Origin: Ignavibacteria bacterium UBA2360
Lineage (GTDB): Bacteria; Bacteroidota; Ignavibacteria; Tepidaquicellales; OLB5
Length of the DNA stretch: 64,000 bases
Assembly (NCBI GenBank): GCA_002344125.1
Contig: DDTQ01000010.1
Location: 1-64,000, forward strand
Direction of reading: 5' to 3'
A model generated the notes under the pieces. The model was not told the DNA's origin. It was given only the letters and a program-made list of their open reading frames with translations, and searched no databases. Below, piece after piece: positions 52,956 through 60,482 of this stretch (position 1 is its first letter; the number at the start of each line of letters is the position of its first letter). Position numbers and translations under genes: made by a program.

Positions 52956-54425
52956 ATGGCACACACAAAAATAATCGAAAAAGCAATTACCTTTGATGAC
53001 ATTTTGCTCGTTCCCGCAAAATCAAAGGTCTTACCCAGGGACGTAAATATTTCCGCTAGATTAACCAAAAACATCACTTTAAACACCCCGATACTTTCAG
53101 CCGCTATGGATACAGTTACTGAATCTGAGCTTGCCATTGCAATGGCGCGCGAAGGCGGTATAGGCATTTTGCATAAAAATATGTCAATAGAAAAGCAGGC
53201 ATCTGAAGTTGACAGGGTAAAAAGAAGTGAGAGCGGTATGATCTTAGACCCGATCACACTGAAGGTTAACCAAACCGTTGGCGACGCCAACCGCTTGATG
53301 GAGCGTTATAAGATTTCAGGTTTCCCGATAATCAACGATGAGAACGAACTAATCGGTGTATTAACCAACCGCGATCTTAGATTCGAGCCAAATCAAAACA
53401 CCAAGGTGTCTGAATTAATGACGAAGGAAAACCTCGTCACCGCACCGGTTGGTACTACGCTTGAGCAGGCGGAGCGTATTTTGCAGAAGCACAAAGTTGA
53501 AAAGCTTCCTGTGGTTGATAAACACGGCAAAATAAAAGGTCTCATAACATTCAAAGATATCATCAAACGGAAGAAGCATCCGTTTGCGGCAAAGGATTCA
53601 CACGGCAGGCTGATTTGCGGCGCTGCGGTTGGTATTGCATCCGATACGCTTGATAGGGTAGCCGCGCTTGTTAAAGCAAGCGTTGATGTTGTGGTTGTTG
53701 ATACTGCGCACGGTCACTCACAGGGTGTACTTAACGTTGTAAAAGAAATAAAGAAGAATTTTGATATTGATGTAATTGCGGGTAACGTCGCAACCGCAGA
53801 GGGAACGCTTGATCTTATCAAAGCCGGAGTCGATGCCGTTAAAGTCGGTATCGGTGCAGGTTCAATCTGTACCACAAGAGTTGTTGCAGGTGTGGGTATG
53901 CCGCAGATCACGGCAGTATTCAACGCTGTATCAGCAGCGGCAAAATATAAAATACCAATTATTTCCGATGGCGGCATAAAACAAACAGGTGATATTCCCA
54001 AAGCAATAGCAGCTGGGGCTGATTGTATTATGGTAGGCGGACTTCTTGCCGGCACGGAAGAATCACCCGGCGAAAAAGTATTGTATGAAGGACGCGTATT
54101 TAAAATGTACCGTGGAATGGGCTCACTGGAAGCGATGAAAGCCGGCAGTGGTGATAGGTATTTCCAGGATCCGGAGTCAGAGCTAAGCAAGCTGGTACCC
54201 GAAGGTATTGAAGGCAGGGTGCCTTATAAAGGACCCCTAAGCGATGTGATCTACCAGATGGTAGGCGGCTTAAGAGCCGCCATGGGTTACTGCGGATGCG
54301 GTACTATTGCGGAATTACAGAAGAACGCCAAGTTCATAGAAATAACCAATGCGGGTCTGAAGGAATCACACCCCCACGATGTTATTGTAACCAAGGAAGC
54401 ACCGAATTACCAAGTAAGAAGATAG
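52956..54425 (+). CDS. guaB: Inosine-5'-monophosphate dehydrogenase
   Basis: Converts IMP to XMP, the committed step of GMP synthesis. The 489 residues start AHTKIIEKAITFDDILLVPA. Two CBS domains (about residues 95-210) sit in the TIM barrel. The catalytic Cys305 is in GIGAGSICTTRVVAGVG, IMP binding is in ISDGGIKQTGDIPKAIAAGAD and MVGGLLAGTEESPGE, and the flap ends in EGRVPYKGPLSDVIYQMVGG. The length and order are standard for bacterial enzymes. A strong terminator follows, so it is likely a single-gene unit. Confidence 0.97.
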   Translation: MAHTKIIEKAITFDDILLVPAKSKVLPRDVNISARLTKNITLNTPILSAAMDTVTESELAIAMAREGGIGILHKNMSIEKQASEVDRVKRSESGMILDPITLKVNQTVGDANRLMERYKISGFPIINDENELIGVLTNRDLRFEPNQNTKVSELMTKENLVTAPVGTTLEQAERILQKHKVEKLPVVDKHGKIKGLITFKDIIKRKKHPFAAKDSHGRLICGAAVGIASDTLDRVAALVKASVDVVVVDTAHGHSQGVLNVVKEIKKNFDIDVIAGNVATAEGTLDLIKAGVDAVKVGIGAGSICTTRVVAGVGMPQITAVFNAVSAAAKYKIPIISDGGIKQTGDIPKAIAAGADCIMVGGLLAGTEESPGEKVLYEGRVFKMYRGMGSLEAMKAGSGDRYFQDPESELSKLVPEGIEGRVPYKGPLSDVIYQMVGGLRAAMGYCGCGTIAELQKNAKFIEITNAGLKESHPHDVIVTKEAPNYQVRR

Positions 54426-54433
54426 CCTTATTC

Positions 54434-54557
54434 GTATCCCCGCGCAGGCGGGGATCTCTATTTTCGAATAAACTTATAACATAGATCAAAGCCCAAATGT
54501 CAAAAGCATTTGGGCTTTTTTTTGTATCCCCACGTAAGCGGGATTCTCCATTTTCGA
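54434..54557 (+). repeat. Direct repeats flanking the guaB terminator
   Basis: Two 34-bp copies, 54434-54467 and 54524-54557, with core GTATCCCCrCGyArGCGGGg and shared ending ATTTTCGA. They are offset by 90 bp with several differences. The palindromic core matches 59612-59632 and, more distantly, 7902-7925. Confidence 0.7.
54490..54523 (+). terminator. Rho-independent terminator of guaB
   Basis: Ten-bp perfect stem AGCCCAAATG (54490-54499) with CATTTGGGCT (54507-54516), followed by eight T. It lies 64 bases after the guaB stop. Confidence 0.9.
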
Positions 54558-54650
54558 TTTTTGTGTTAAGTATCGTTGCGTATACTTTTTGATAAATGAT
54601 TGAGCCGCAAAGAGTGATATTGTTTTTGGATACTTGCTGAATTTTATCAA

Positions 54651-54740
54651 AACCCCGAAGGGGTGACATTATTGTAGTCCAATGAAATGGAAATTCCCAA
54701 ACCCCGCCTGACTGCCTTAGCAGTAAGAGGTGGCATTATT
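54651..54740 (+). repeat. REP-like repeat doublet
   Basis: 54651-54677 is a hairpin CCCCGAAGGGG with tail TGACATTATTGTAG. 54701-54740 is a longer compound hairpin (ACCCCGCC, inner ACTGC/GCAGT) with tail GGCATTATT. The same two elements, in the same order and spacing, recur at 60284-60374. The tail resembles that of the RAYT-flanking repeat at 13-38. Confidence 0.7.
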
Positions 54741-54795
54741 TGATCAAATGGTATTTGATTTGTCATTTGGATTCTGGCATTTGACATTAAGCCTC

Positions 54796-54826
54796 AAAAA
54801 AAGGGCAGAGAAAAAACTCTCCGCCC
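54796..54826 (-). terminator. Rho-independent terminator on the minus strand
   Basis: Stem GGGCAGAG (54803-54810) with CTCT-CC-GCCC (54817-54826, small bulge), running on the minus strand into seven T (54802-54796). It lies 34 bases after the stop of the small AURKAIP1/COX24-type gene. Confidence 0.8.
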
Positions 54827-54860
54827 TAATATGAACTGAAATTCAAAAACTATAAAAAAA

Positions 54861-54956
54861 CTACCTTATCTTCTTTTTATGTCTGTTCTTTCTCAGTCTT
54901 TTTTTCCTTTTGTGAGTAGCCATTTTATGGCGTTTTCTCTTTTTACCGCTTGGCAT
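54861..54956 (-). CDS. AURKAIP1/COX24-domain small basic protein
   Basis: A 31-residue protein, MPSGKKRKRHKMATHKRKK and RLRKNRHKKKIR, preceded by AGGAG about eight bases before the ATG. The KRKRHKM.THKRKKRLRKNRHK pattern is the AURKAIP1/COX24 domain. In mitochondria the related protein is small-subunit component mS38, and short homologues are widespread in Bacteroidota. It most likely binds the ribosome, which is inference from the family. More than half of the residues are Lys or Arg. It lies downstream of the HU-family gene and is closed by a terminator. Confidence 0.82.
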   Translation of the reverse strand: MPSGKKRKRHKMATHKRKKRLRKNRHKKKIR

Positions 54957-55005
54957 GAAATTGCTCCTTGCTTTATGATTATTATTAAATTTTTACTTTA
55001 TATTT

Positions 55006-55116
55006 TTATATCTTATTTATCTTTTTTGCTTTCTTACTTTTGCTTTCTGCGCTTTTTGCAGTCCCGCGTTTCTGCTTAGCGGGATTGACTTTTGCCAGCT
55101 TCTGATTACTTCTCAT
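55006..55116 (-). CDS. Possible small lysine-rich ORF overlapping the HU gene end
   Basis: A 36-codon frame starting inside the last codons of the HU-type gene (ATG at 55116, +1 frame) and ending 49 bases before the next small gene. The product is Lys/Ala/Ser rich (KVNPAKQKRGTAKSAE, then KSKKAKK), like the basic tails found on some HU and histone-like proteins. No clear ribosome binding site or slippery sequence is seen. It could be a coupled small protein, a shifted tail of HU, or chance. Confidence 0.3.
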   Translation of the reverse strand: MRSNQKLAKVNPAKQKRGTAKSAESKSKKAKKINKI

Positions 55117-55408
55117 TATACTTTTCAAGCAGTGAATCATTTACCGTCTTTTTAAACTCTTTTGATACCTTGAACATCGGAACAAATCTTCTGCCAAGCT
55201 CAACCTTAGCGCCTGTTTTCGGATTCCTTGCAATCCGTGGCTTACGTTCCTTTACTTTAAACGTACCAAAACCTCTGATCTCAATGCTTTCCTGTTCTCT
55301 CAGCGCGTCAATAACGCATAAAATGAAACCTTCAACAACGGTTTCTGTTTCAACCTTGCTTAATCCTGTTGCGTTAGCAATTTTATTCGCTATATCTGCT
55401 CTTGTCAT
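55106..55408 (-). CDS. HU/IHF-family DNA-binding protein
   Basis: A 100-residue nucleoid protein. The helical dimerisation half is MTRADIANKIANATGLSKVETETVVEG (given here in two parts of the family pattern: TRADIANKIA and GLSKVETETVV). The DNA-gripping arm follows with IEIRGFGTFKVKERKPRIARNPKTG and RRFVPMFKVSKEFKK. The RNPKTG at the arm tip has the proline that intercalates DNA. It is more IHF-like than HU-like at the end, but the two cannot be separated with certainty. A second small gene for a ribosome-type protein lies downstream on the same strand. Confidence 0.93.
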   Translation of the reverse strand: MTRADIANKIANATGLSKVETETVVEGFILCVIDALREQESIEIRGFGTFKVKERKPRIARNPKTGAKVELGRRFVPMFKVSKEFKKTVNDSLLEKYNEK

Positions 55409-55459
55409 AAATTATAATATATAATTTAACTTAAAATCCGGTATTTTATTGTAATATAT

Positions 55460-56431
55460 TTATGGCTGAAACTTATACTGCAATATAGGTTCATCAAATA
55501 GCTTACCTTTAATATCAGTAACATCTTCTATCTTTGAGCCCATTACTTCTTCAAAGAAAGAGAACTTTTTCTTTTCCTTTACAATTCTAGGTTCACCTTC
55601 AATGCCTGCCATTTTACCGGTAATTCTGATGGCATCTTCAAATGTACCCAGTGAATCAACCAATCCATACTCTTTGGCCTGCAGGCCGGTAAAAACCCTG
55701 CCGTTTGCGTATTTCAGCAGTGTCTCTTTATCCATCTTCCGCTCTTTGGCAACTACATCAAGAAACTGACCGAAACTGTTATCTACAACATCCTGGAAAT
55801 ATGCCTTGTCGGAATCGTTCATGGTTTTAAAGGGACTCCCGGCATCTTTTAAACTTCCGCTCTTAATGGTAGTCTGAGAAATTCCAAGTTTTTCTGCGAG
55901 ATCCTTAATGCTTATGAACTGCGCTATAACTCCAATGCTGCCGGTAAGTGAACCCGGATTGGCTATTATTAAACTTGAACCTACTGCTATATAATAGCCG
56001 CCTGAAGCTGCTATTGAACCCATCGATACAACGATGATCTTTCCGCCGTCACGGGTCTTTTTTACTTCTTCGTAAATTTCCTGTGAAGCGGCTACGCCGC
56101 CTCCGGGAGTGTTAACCCTCAGTATTATAGCCTTAATGGATTTATCTTCCCTGAAGCGTTTTATCTGCTCAACGGTCTTTTCAGATGATACTATCACATC
56201 GTTTATTTCAACTATCGCAATCTTATCACCTGAACCGCCGGAAACAAATTCGCCTCCGTCACGTTTTATGGCGGAAGCGAATGCGAAAAAGCTGATCGCA
56301 ACAATTATCATCCCGAAAAACAGTAAACTTAAAAATATACCCCAGAACCATCTGCCGGAATTATCCTTCTTTGGAGGATGCACAGGATGATTCTGTGTTA
56401 CTGTATTTTGTATTTGGGGATCCTGCTGCAT
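55460..56431 (-). CDS. sppA: Signal peptide peptidase SppA (short form)
   Basis: A membrane-bound serine protease that degrades signal peptides left after export. The 323 residues have a proline-rich cytoplasmic start, one membrane segment (about residues 28-52), and the SppA core with ILRVNTPGGGVAASQEIYEEV. The catalytic serine is in VSMGSIAASGGYYIAVG (about residue 145), and the general-base lysine is expected in FTGLQAKEYGLVDSLG or in the preceding NPGSLTGSIGV region of the fold. It is the 36K single-domain form. The TPR lipoprotein gene lies eight bases upstream. Confidence 0.92.
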   Translation of the reverse strand: MQQDPQIQNTVTQNHPVHPPKKDNSGRWFWGIFLSLLFFGMIIVAISFFAFASAIKRDGGEFVSGGSGDKIAIVEINDVIVSSEKTVEQIKRFREDKSIKAIILRVNTPGGGVAASQEIYEEVKKTRDGGKIIVVSMGSIAASGGYYIAVGSSLIIANPGSLTGSIGVIAQFISIKDLAEKLGISQTTIKSGSLKDAGSPFKTMNDSDKAYFQDVVDNSFGQFLDVVAKERKMDKETLLKYANGRVFTGLQAKEYGLVDSLGTFEDAIRITGKMAGIEGEPRIVKEKKKFSFFEEVMGSKIEDVTDIKGKLFDEPILQYKFQP

Positions 56432-56439
56432 TTATAAAA

Positions 56440-57309
56440 TTAATTATTATCGTTCTTTAACTGGTCACGCATCTTAATAGCATCCTGTGCTTTTTCATTC
56501 TGACCTAAGTTTGCGTAAACCTGGATCAAAAGTTCGTATGCGTTAAGTTTGTTATCTTTATCTGTTGATGATGTCAACTCTTCGAGGTAAGGTAAAGCCG
56601 CATTGTATTTATCTTTGTATGATGCGTCATCAGGGTTGGCTTCCCTTAACTGCTCACCCCATTTTAAATTGGCAAGTGAAATATTGTAGATAATAACTTC
56701 ATATGCGCCTGAACCCTTTGTAACCTTGCTTAAGCCATTGTTGTATTCATTGATAGCACCGGCAAAGTCGCCGTTCTTTTCAAGCTCAACGCCTTTATCA
56801 ATTGTTGGTTTAACAAGTATTGTATTTATTCTGCCGTTTAAAGCGGCGATATTATCTTTAACAAATGCGCTATCCGGAAGCAAAGCCAAAGCAATTTCAA
56901 AATTATTCAGAGATTCCTGGAACTTCTTAACAGCGTCATTATCTGCGCCGGTTTTGGCTATTTTTTCGCCGTCTTCATACTGCTTGTAACCTCTGTCATA
57001 CATAGTGCCCCAGGCTTCGGTAAGCTCTGTTCTGAATGTATTTTTTCCGATGCCTCTGTATTTATCCATAGCGGTTTTAACACCGTCAGCTTTTCCGAGC
57101 TGCGCGCGGGACATTGCAAGATAGAACCATGCTTCTTCGTTTGTAGGGTTATTATTAGTTTCTTTCAAAAATTCTTCTTCAGCTTTTTTATAGTCACCCT
57201 GGTTATAAGCTAATTTCGCAGTTGTCTGTTCTGCTGAGGAACAGCCCCCGAAGTAAAATAATACTGCCGATAAGATCAAAAATACAGATAAAACTTTTAC
57301 GGACCTCAT
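56440..57309 (-). CDS. TPR-repeat lipoprotein
   Basis: A 289-residue lipoprotein from the ATG at 57309. The start is chosen because a GGAG lies about ten bases upstream and the signal peptide MRSVKVLSVFLILSAVL begins there; a longer frame from 57381 adds only a charged stretch. The lipobox is YFGGC (Cys at about residue 23). TPR-like helices follow: AKLAYNQGDYKKAEEEFLKE, EEAWFYLAMSRAQLGKADG and later NGDFAGAINEYNNGL. TPR lipoproteins act as scaffolds in envelope complexes. Its partner is unknown; it may be cotranscribed with sppA. Confidence 0.85.
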   Translation of the reverse strand: MRSVKVLSVFLILSAVLFYFGGCSSAEQTTAKLAYNQGDYKKAEEEFLKETNNNPTNEEAWFYLAMSRAQLGKADGVKTAMDKYRGIGKNTFRTELTEAWGTMYDRGYKQYEDGEKIAKTGADNDAVKKFQESLNNFEIALALLPDSAFVKDNIAALNGRINTILVKPTIDKGVELEKNGDFAGAINEYNNGLSKVTKGSGAYEVIIYNISLANLKWGEQLREANPDDASYKDKYNAALPYLEELTSSTDKDNKLNAYELLIQVYANLGQNEKAQDAIKMRDQLKNDNN

Positions 57310-57411
57310 TTGGTTGATTCTCCTGTTATTTTTATAATTTTCTTGTAATCGCCTTATTTTTAAGGACTTAAATATACTCAAAAAAAATCTTATTAAAAAG
57401 TTATAAATTTT

Positions 57412-59541
57412 TTATTTATTCCTCATTATTGATCTTGAAAGTAAATACTCAATTATCAGGAATATAACTGCCAAAATCAGGAAATATTGCCACAGGTCTT
57501 TGCCGGTTCTAAGATCAATTACTGCTGCCGTTAGCACTTCCTCTGGTGAAACAACATTAGCATTCAGTGCGTAAGTATCATTAAACAATACCTCAATATT
57601 ACCGGGTTTCATCCTGCCTGTTTGAGATTCCAAAGCATTAAAATTAACAGGTACGCGAAGTATATCTCTGCCCGAATTAATCACAGAATAAATTCCGGTG
57701 TTGTTTAGTGTACTTCCCAGGTTCAGCAGTTGTGTCTGTTCGTTCGTCACTATGAACTCAGGCACATTCTCTCCTGCGGAGCTTATCAGAAGCGTATCAC
57801 TTTTCATCTCGTACCGGTTCAGCTCCGCATAGTAATCTTTGCCTGCAATTGCGGGCCTTATGCCGTTAATATTTGATGTGTAAAGTATGCTTCTTATGGT
57901 AACCGGCGAAAATAAATTCTTAACGGGAAAGTTACCCGCGCTCATATCTGGCGCTGAGGCGAACATGATAAGTTTACCTTTCCCCCTGGAATACTCTTCC
58001 ATAAAGTTCGTTCCGTTCGTAAGCGTTACTATCGATAAAGCGTTTTTGCCCCCTGAAAGGCTGAAGCCAGAAATTAGTTCAGGTGATTCTATGCCGGGGT
58101 TATTTTTATCTGATTCTCTCCTGAAAATACCTTCAAACACCGGATGGTCATAATCAATTTTCTCAAATTTCACTGGAGTTTCTGAATAATACTTTCCGCC
58201 GATATACGGCAGGTCAAGTTCTTTCATCAGGGTATTATTGTAATTCGAAATATCGGAAAGCGCGCCGGGATATATCACCGCGCCTCCCCCCGCATCAATG
58301 TACTCTTTCAGTTTGTCAACTTCGCCCGCGGAAAATGAAGGCTTATTGATAATAACAACACTGTTGTATGAACCGAGGTCTTCTCTTGATATATCCGAAG
58401 CGTTGATCTCCCTGATGTTAAACAGGGTTGATATTTCCGTGCTGGCTGATATCTGGGCGGATGTTGTAAGAACAAGCTTCACATATTCGGCGTCCATTTG
58501 GGAGCCTGATGCCAAAAGTACATTCACTTTTTCGGGAATGTAAAATGAAAAATACTGCCTGTTATCACCTGAAATTTCGTCATCTGCAATATCGTTCTGC
58601 ACAAGCTCAATACTGCCTGAAGAAAATCCCGCCGCCTCCGGCTTGATCATGAACTCTGTTTCAACGGTAGTATTTGCAGGGATATCCAGAACCTTTTCTT
58701 CTTTGTGATTTCCGTAACTTATAATTACGCTTTTGTTAACTGAGTTGAAGTTGTTGTGATTGTTCAGCTTCGCTTTGATCTTTACGGGCCTTGCCTTTTC
58801 GAAGATCTTTGATACTACATTCACCGTATCAAGCGAGATATTGTTGGCATCTCTTGAACCGGTTAGAATTACAGAAAAGTGCAAATTATCTTTTCCTTTG
58901 AACCCGCTTTGGGGAATAAGATCTTTCTTAAGAAAACTTAACTGCCCATCTGTAACAAGGTATATTTCTTTGTGAGTATTTGATGCGGAATTCAGAATAC
59001 TCTCGGCGTAATAAAGCACTTCGTTTATATCGCGGGTAACCTCAGATGTTTTTAGCTGGCTCAGAGTATCTTTAATTAATGAAAATTCTTTGTAGGGAAC
59101 AGTAGAACGCGCAGCGTTGAGCCCGGAAACTGTCGTAAAAAATAGTTCATCGTTTGTACCTAAGGCGTCAATGATCTCTGTAACCTTCTTTTTACCGCTT
59201 TCAAAGTCATTGCCGCTTTTATCTCTGGATTGCATGCTGAATGAATCATCAAGTATTATCAAAACGCTGCTCTTTGCTTTTTCACCGGGTGTACCTAAAA
59301 AGCCGGAATCAAAAGGCTTGGCGAACATCATAACCAGGAAAATTATGAACGCTATTCTGCATAACAGAATCAACAGCTGCTTAAGCTTGATCTTTTTGTA
59401 TTTGGACTGCTGTATTTCCTTTAAGAACATCAAAGTAGAAAATTCAATCTTCTTTGTCCTTTTAAGATTGAATATGTGTATCAATATCGGAATTGATACC
59501 GCTGCCAAACCCCATAATAATAACGGATTTAAAAATGTCAT
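57412..59541 (-). CDS. BatA-type membrane protein with VWA domain
   Basis: A 709-residue membrane protein. The N-terminus MTFLNPLLLWGLAAVSIPILIH with the second helix LLILLCRIAFIIFLVMMFAKPF is the two-helix BatA signature (residues 1-77). A von Willebrand A domain follows, with a MIDAS-like LIILDDSFSMQS near residue 97. A long beta-rich region and a DUF4350-like glutamine-amidotransferase-type fold (about 345-560, SYNSVVIINKPSF, YIDAGGGAVIYPG) come next. A C-terminal helix (about 684-703) ends the protein. Such proteins occur in Bat and MoxR operons; no MoxR or DUF58 gene is adjacent here. Function unknown. Confidence 0.82.
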   Translation of the reverse strand: MTFLNPLLLWGLAAVSIPILIHIFNLKRTKKIEFSTLMFLKEIQQSKYKKIKLKQLLILLCRIAFIIFLVMMFAKPFDSGFLGTPGEKAKSSVLIILDDSFSMQSRDKSGNDFESGKKKVTEIIDALGTNDELFFTTVSGLNAARSTVPYKEFSLIKDTLSQLKTSEVTRDINEVLYYAESILNSASNTHKEIYLVTDGQLSFLKKDLIPQSGFKGKDNLHFSVILTGSRDANNISLDTVNVVSKIFEKARPVKIKAKLNNHNNFNSVNKSVIISYGNHKEEKVLDIPANTTVETEFMIKPEAAGFSSGSIELVQNDIADDEISGDNRQYFSFYIPEKVNVLLASGSQMDAEYVKLVLTTSAQISASTEISTLFNIREINASDISREDLGSYNSVVIINKPSFSAGEVDKLKEYIDAGGGAVIYPGALSDISNYNNTLMKELDLPYIGGKYYSETPVKFEKIDYDHPVFEGIFRRESDKNNPGIESPELISGFSLSGGKNALSIVTLTNGTNFMEEYSRGKGKLIMFASAPDMSAGNFPVKNLFSPVTIRSILYTSNINGIRPAIAGKDYYAELNRYEMKSDTLLISSAGENVPEFIVTNEQTQLLNLGSTLNNTGIYSVINSGRDILRVPVNFNALESQTGRMKPGNIEVLFNDTYALNANVVSPEEVLTAAVIDLRTGKDLWQYFLILAVIFLIIEYLLSRSIMRNK

Positions 59542-59611
59542 ATCTGCAAAACTAAAAATTTATTCTCTTTATTGAACTTGATAAATTTATCCTTGTTCCT
59601 TATTTATAATA

Positions 59612-59632
59612 TCCCCGCGAAAGCGGGGATCT
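59612..59632. repeat. Short intergenic palindrome
   Basis: ATCCCCGC GAAAG CGGGGAT, the same type as those near 54434, 54524 and 7902. Confidence 0.5.
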
Positions 59633-59685
59633 CAGGCTATATTCCCTTCAGGCTCTATAAACCTTACCCAACTCGTAGGTTTTGA

Positions 59686-59711
59686 CTACAATAATTTCAC
59701 TCCTTCGGAGT
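59686..59711 (-). repeat. REP-like repeat, minus orientation
   Basis: On the minus strand it reads ACTCCGAAGGAGT then GAAATTATTGTAG. This is the hairpin-plus-tail design also seen at 54651-54677, 60284-60310 and, with CCCGTAGGG, at the RAYT gene. Confidence 0.7.
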
Positions 59712-59758
59712 TGGATTTGATTCTAACTACAACCAATTCCTCTTCTGAATCAATATTT

Positions 59759-60229
59759 AATTCCCCCTTTGAAAGGGGAGGATATTTCTGCTAACCGTAC
59801 AGCCGCAATTAAACTTTGATTCACCTCTAACAAAATTTTCGATGGGGATGTTGCTTTTTATATAACCTCACCCCCAACCCCTCTCCTGTAAGGAGAGGGG
59901 AGCGGTAATTCTAAAATTTTGGTTCTCCCACTCCTATGTCAGTTCAGAAAACTGTCACGAACTAACAACATCGGCTTCTAATTCCCCCTCGAAGGGGGAG
60001 GATATTTCTTACTAAACCTCACCCCCAGCCCCTCTCCTGTAAGGAGAGGGGAGCGATAATTCTAAAAATTTGGTACTCCCACAACTATGCCAGTTCAGAA
60101 AACTGACCAAAACAAACAACATCGGCTTCTAATTCCCCCTTTGAAGGGGGAGGATATTTCTGCTAACCGTACAACCGCATTTGAACTTTGATTCACCCCT
60201 AACAAAAATTTCCGATGGGGATGTTGCTT
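59759..60229 (+). repeat. Interlocking A-B-B-A direct repeats in a gene-free region
   Basis: Unit A of about 98 bp occurs at 59759-59856 and 60131-60229. Unit B of about 147 bp occurs at 59864-60009 and 60015-60161 and overlaps the second A. Each begins with or contains small hairpins such as CCCTCTCCTGTAAGGAGAGGG and ATTCCCCCTTTGAAAGGGGAGGAT. The copies differ at a modest number of positions. The whole gap from 59542 to 60482 has no gene. Confidence 0.85.
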
Positions 60230-60283
60230 CCAATTAACCTCAACGATGTCAATTCTAACGAAGAAAAATGAGAGCCCTGTCTT

Positions 60284-60374
60284 AATCCCGAAGGGATGAA
60301 ATTATTGTAGCCTTTTGAATTACCTGGAGATGAAACCCCGCCTGACTGCCTTAGCAGTAAGGGGTGACATTATT
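60284..60374 (+). repeat. REP-like repeat doublet upstream of acs
   Basis: 60284-60310 (ATCCCGAAGGGAT then GAAATTATTGTAG) and 60335-60374 (compound hairpin ACCCC...GGGGT, tail GACATTATT). It is the second copy of the doublet at 54651-54740, with the same order and similar spacing. Confidence 0.7.
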
Positions 60375-60482
60375 CCTTTAAATATTAACCTTATAACATC
60401 TATATAAATTGCAACTTAAACAAATTAAAATTATTTTGCCTTTCTTAACATAAAAAATTGAAAAATCATAAATATAAGTAAA

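Noticed and set aside
57310..57381. Upstream extension of the TPR lipoprotein
   Set aside because: The basic 24-residue stretch would bury the lipoprotein signal, and the GGAG ribosome binding site supports the start at 57309.
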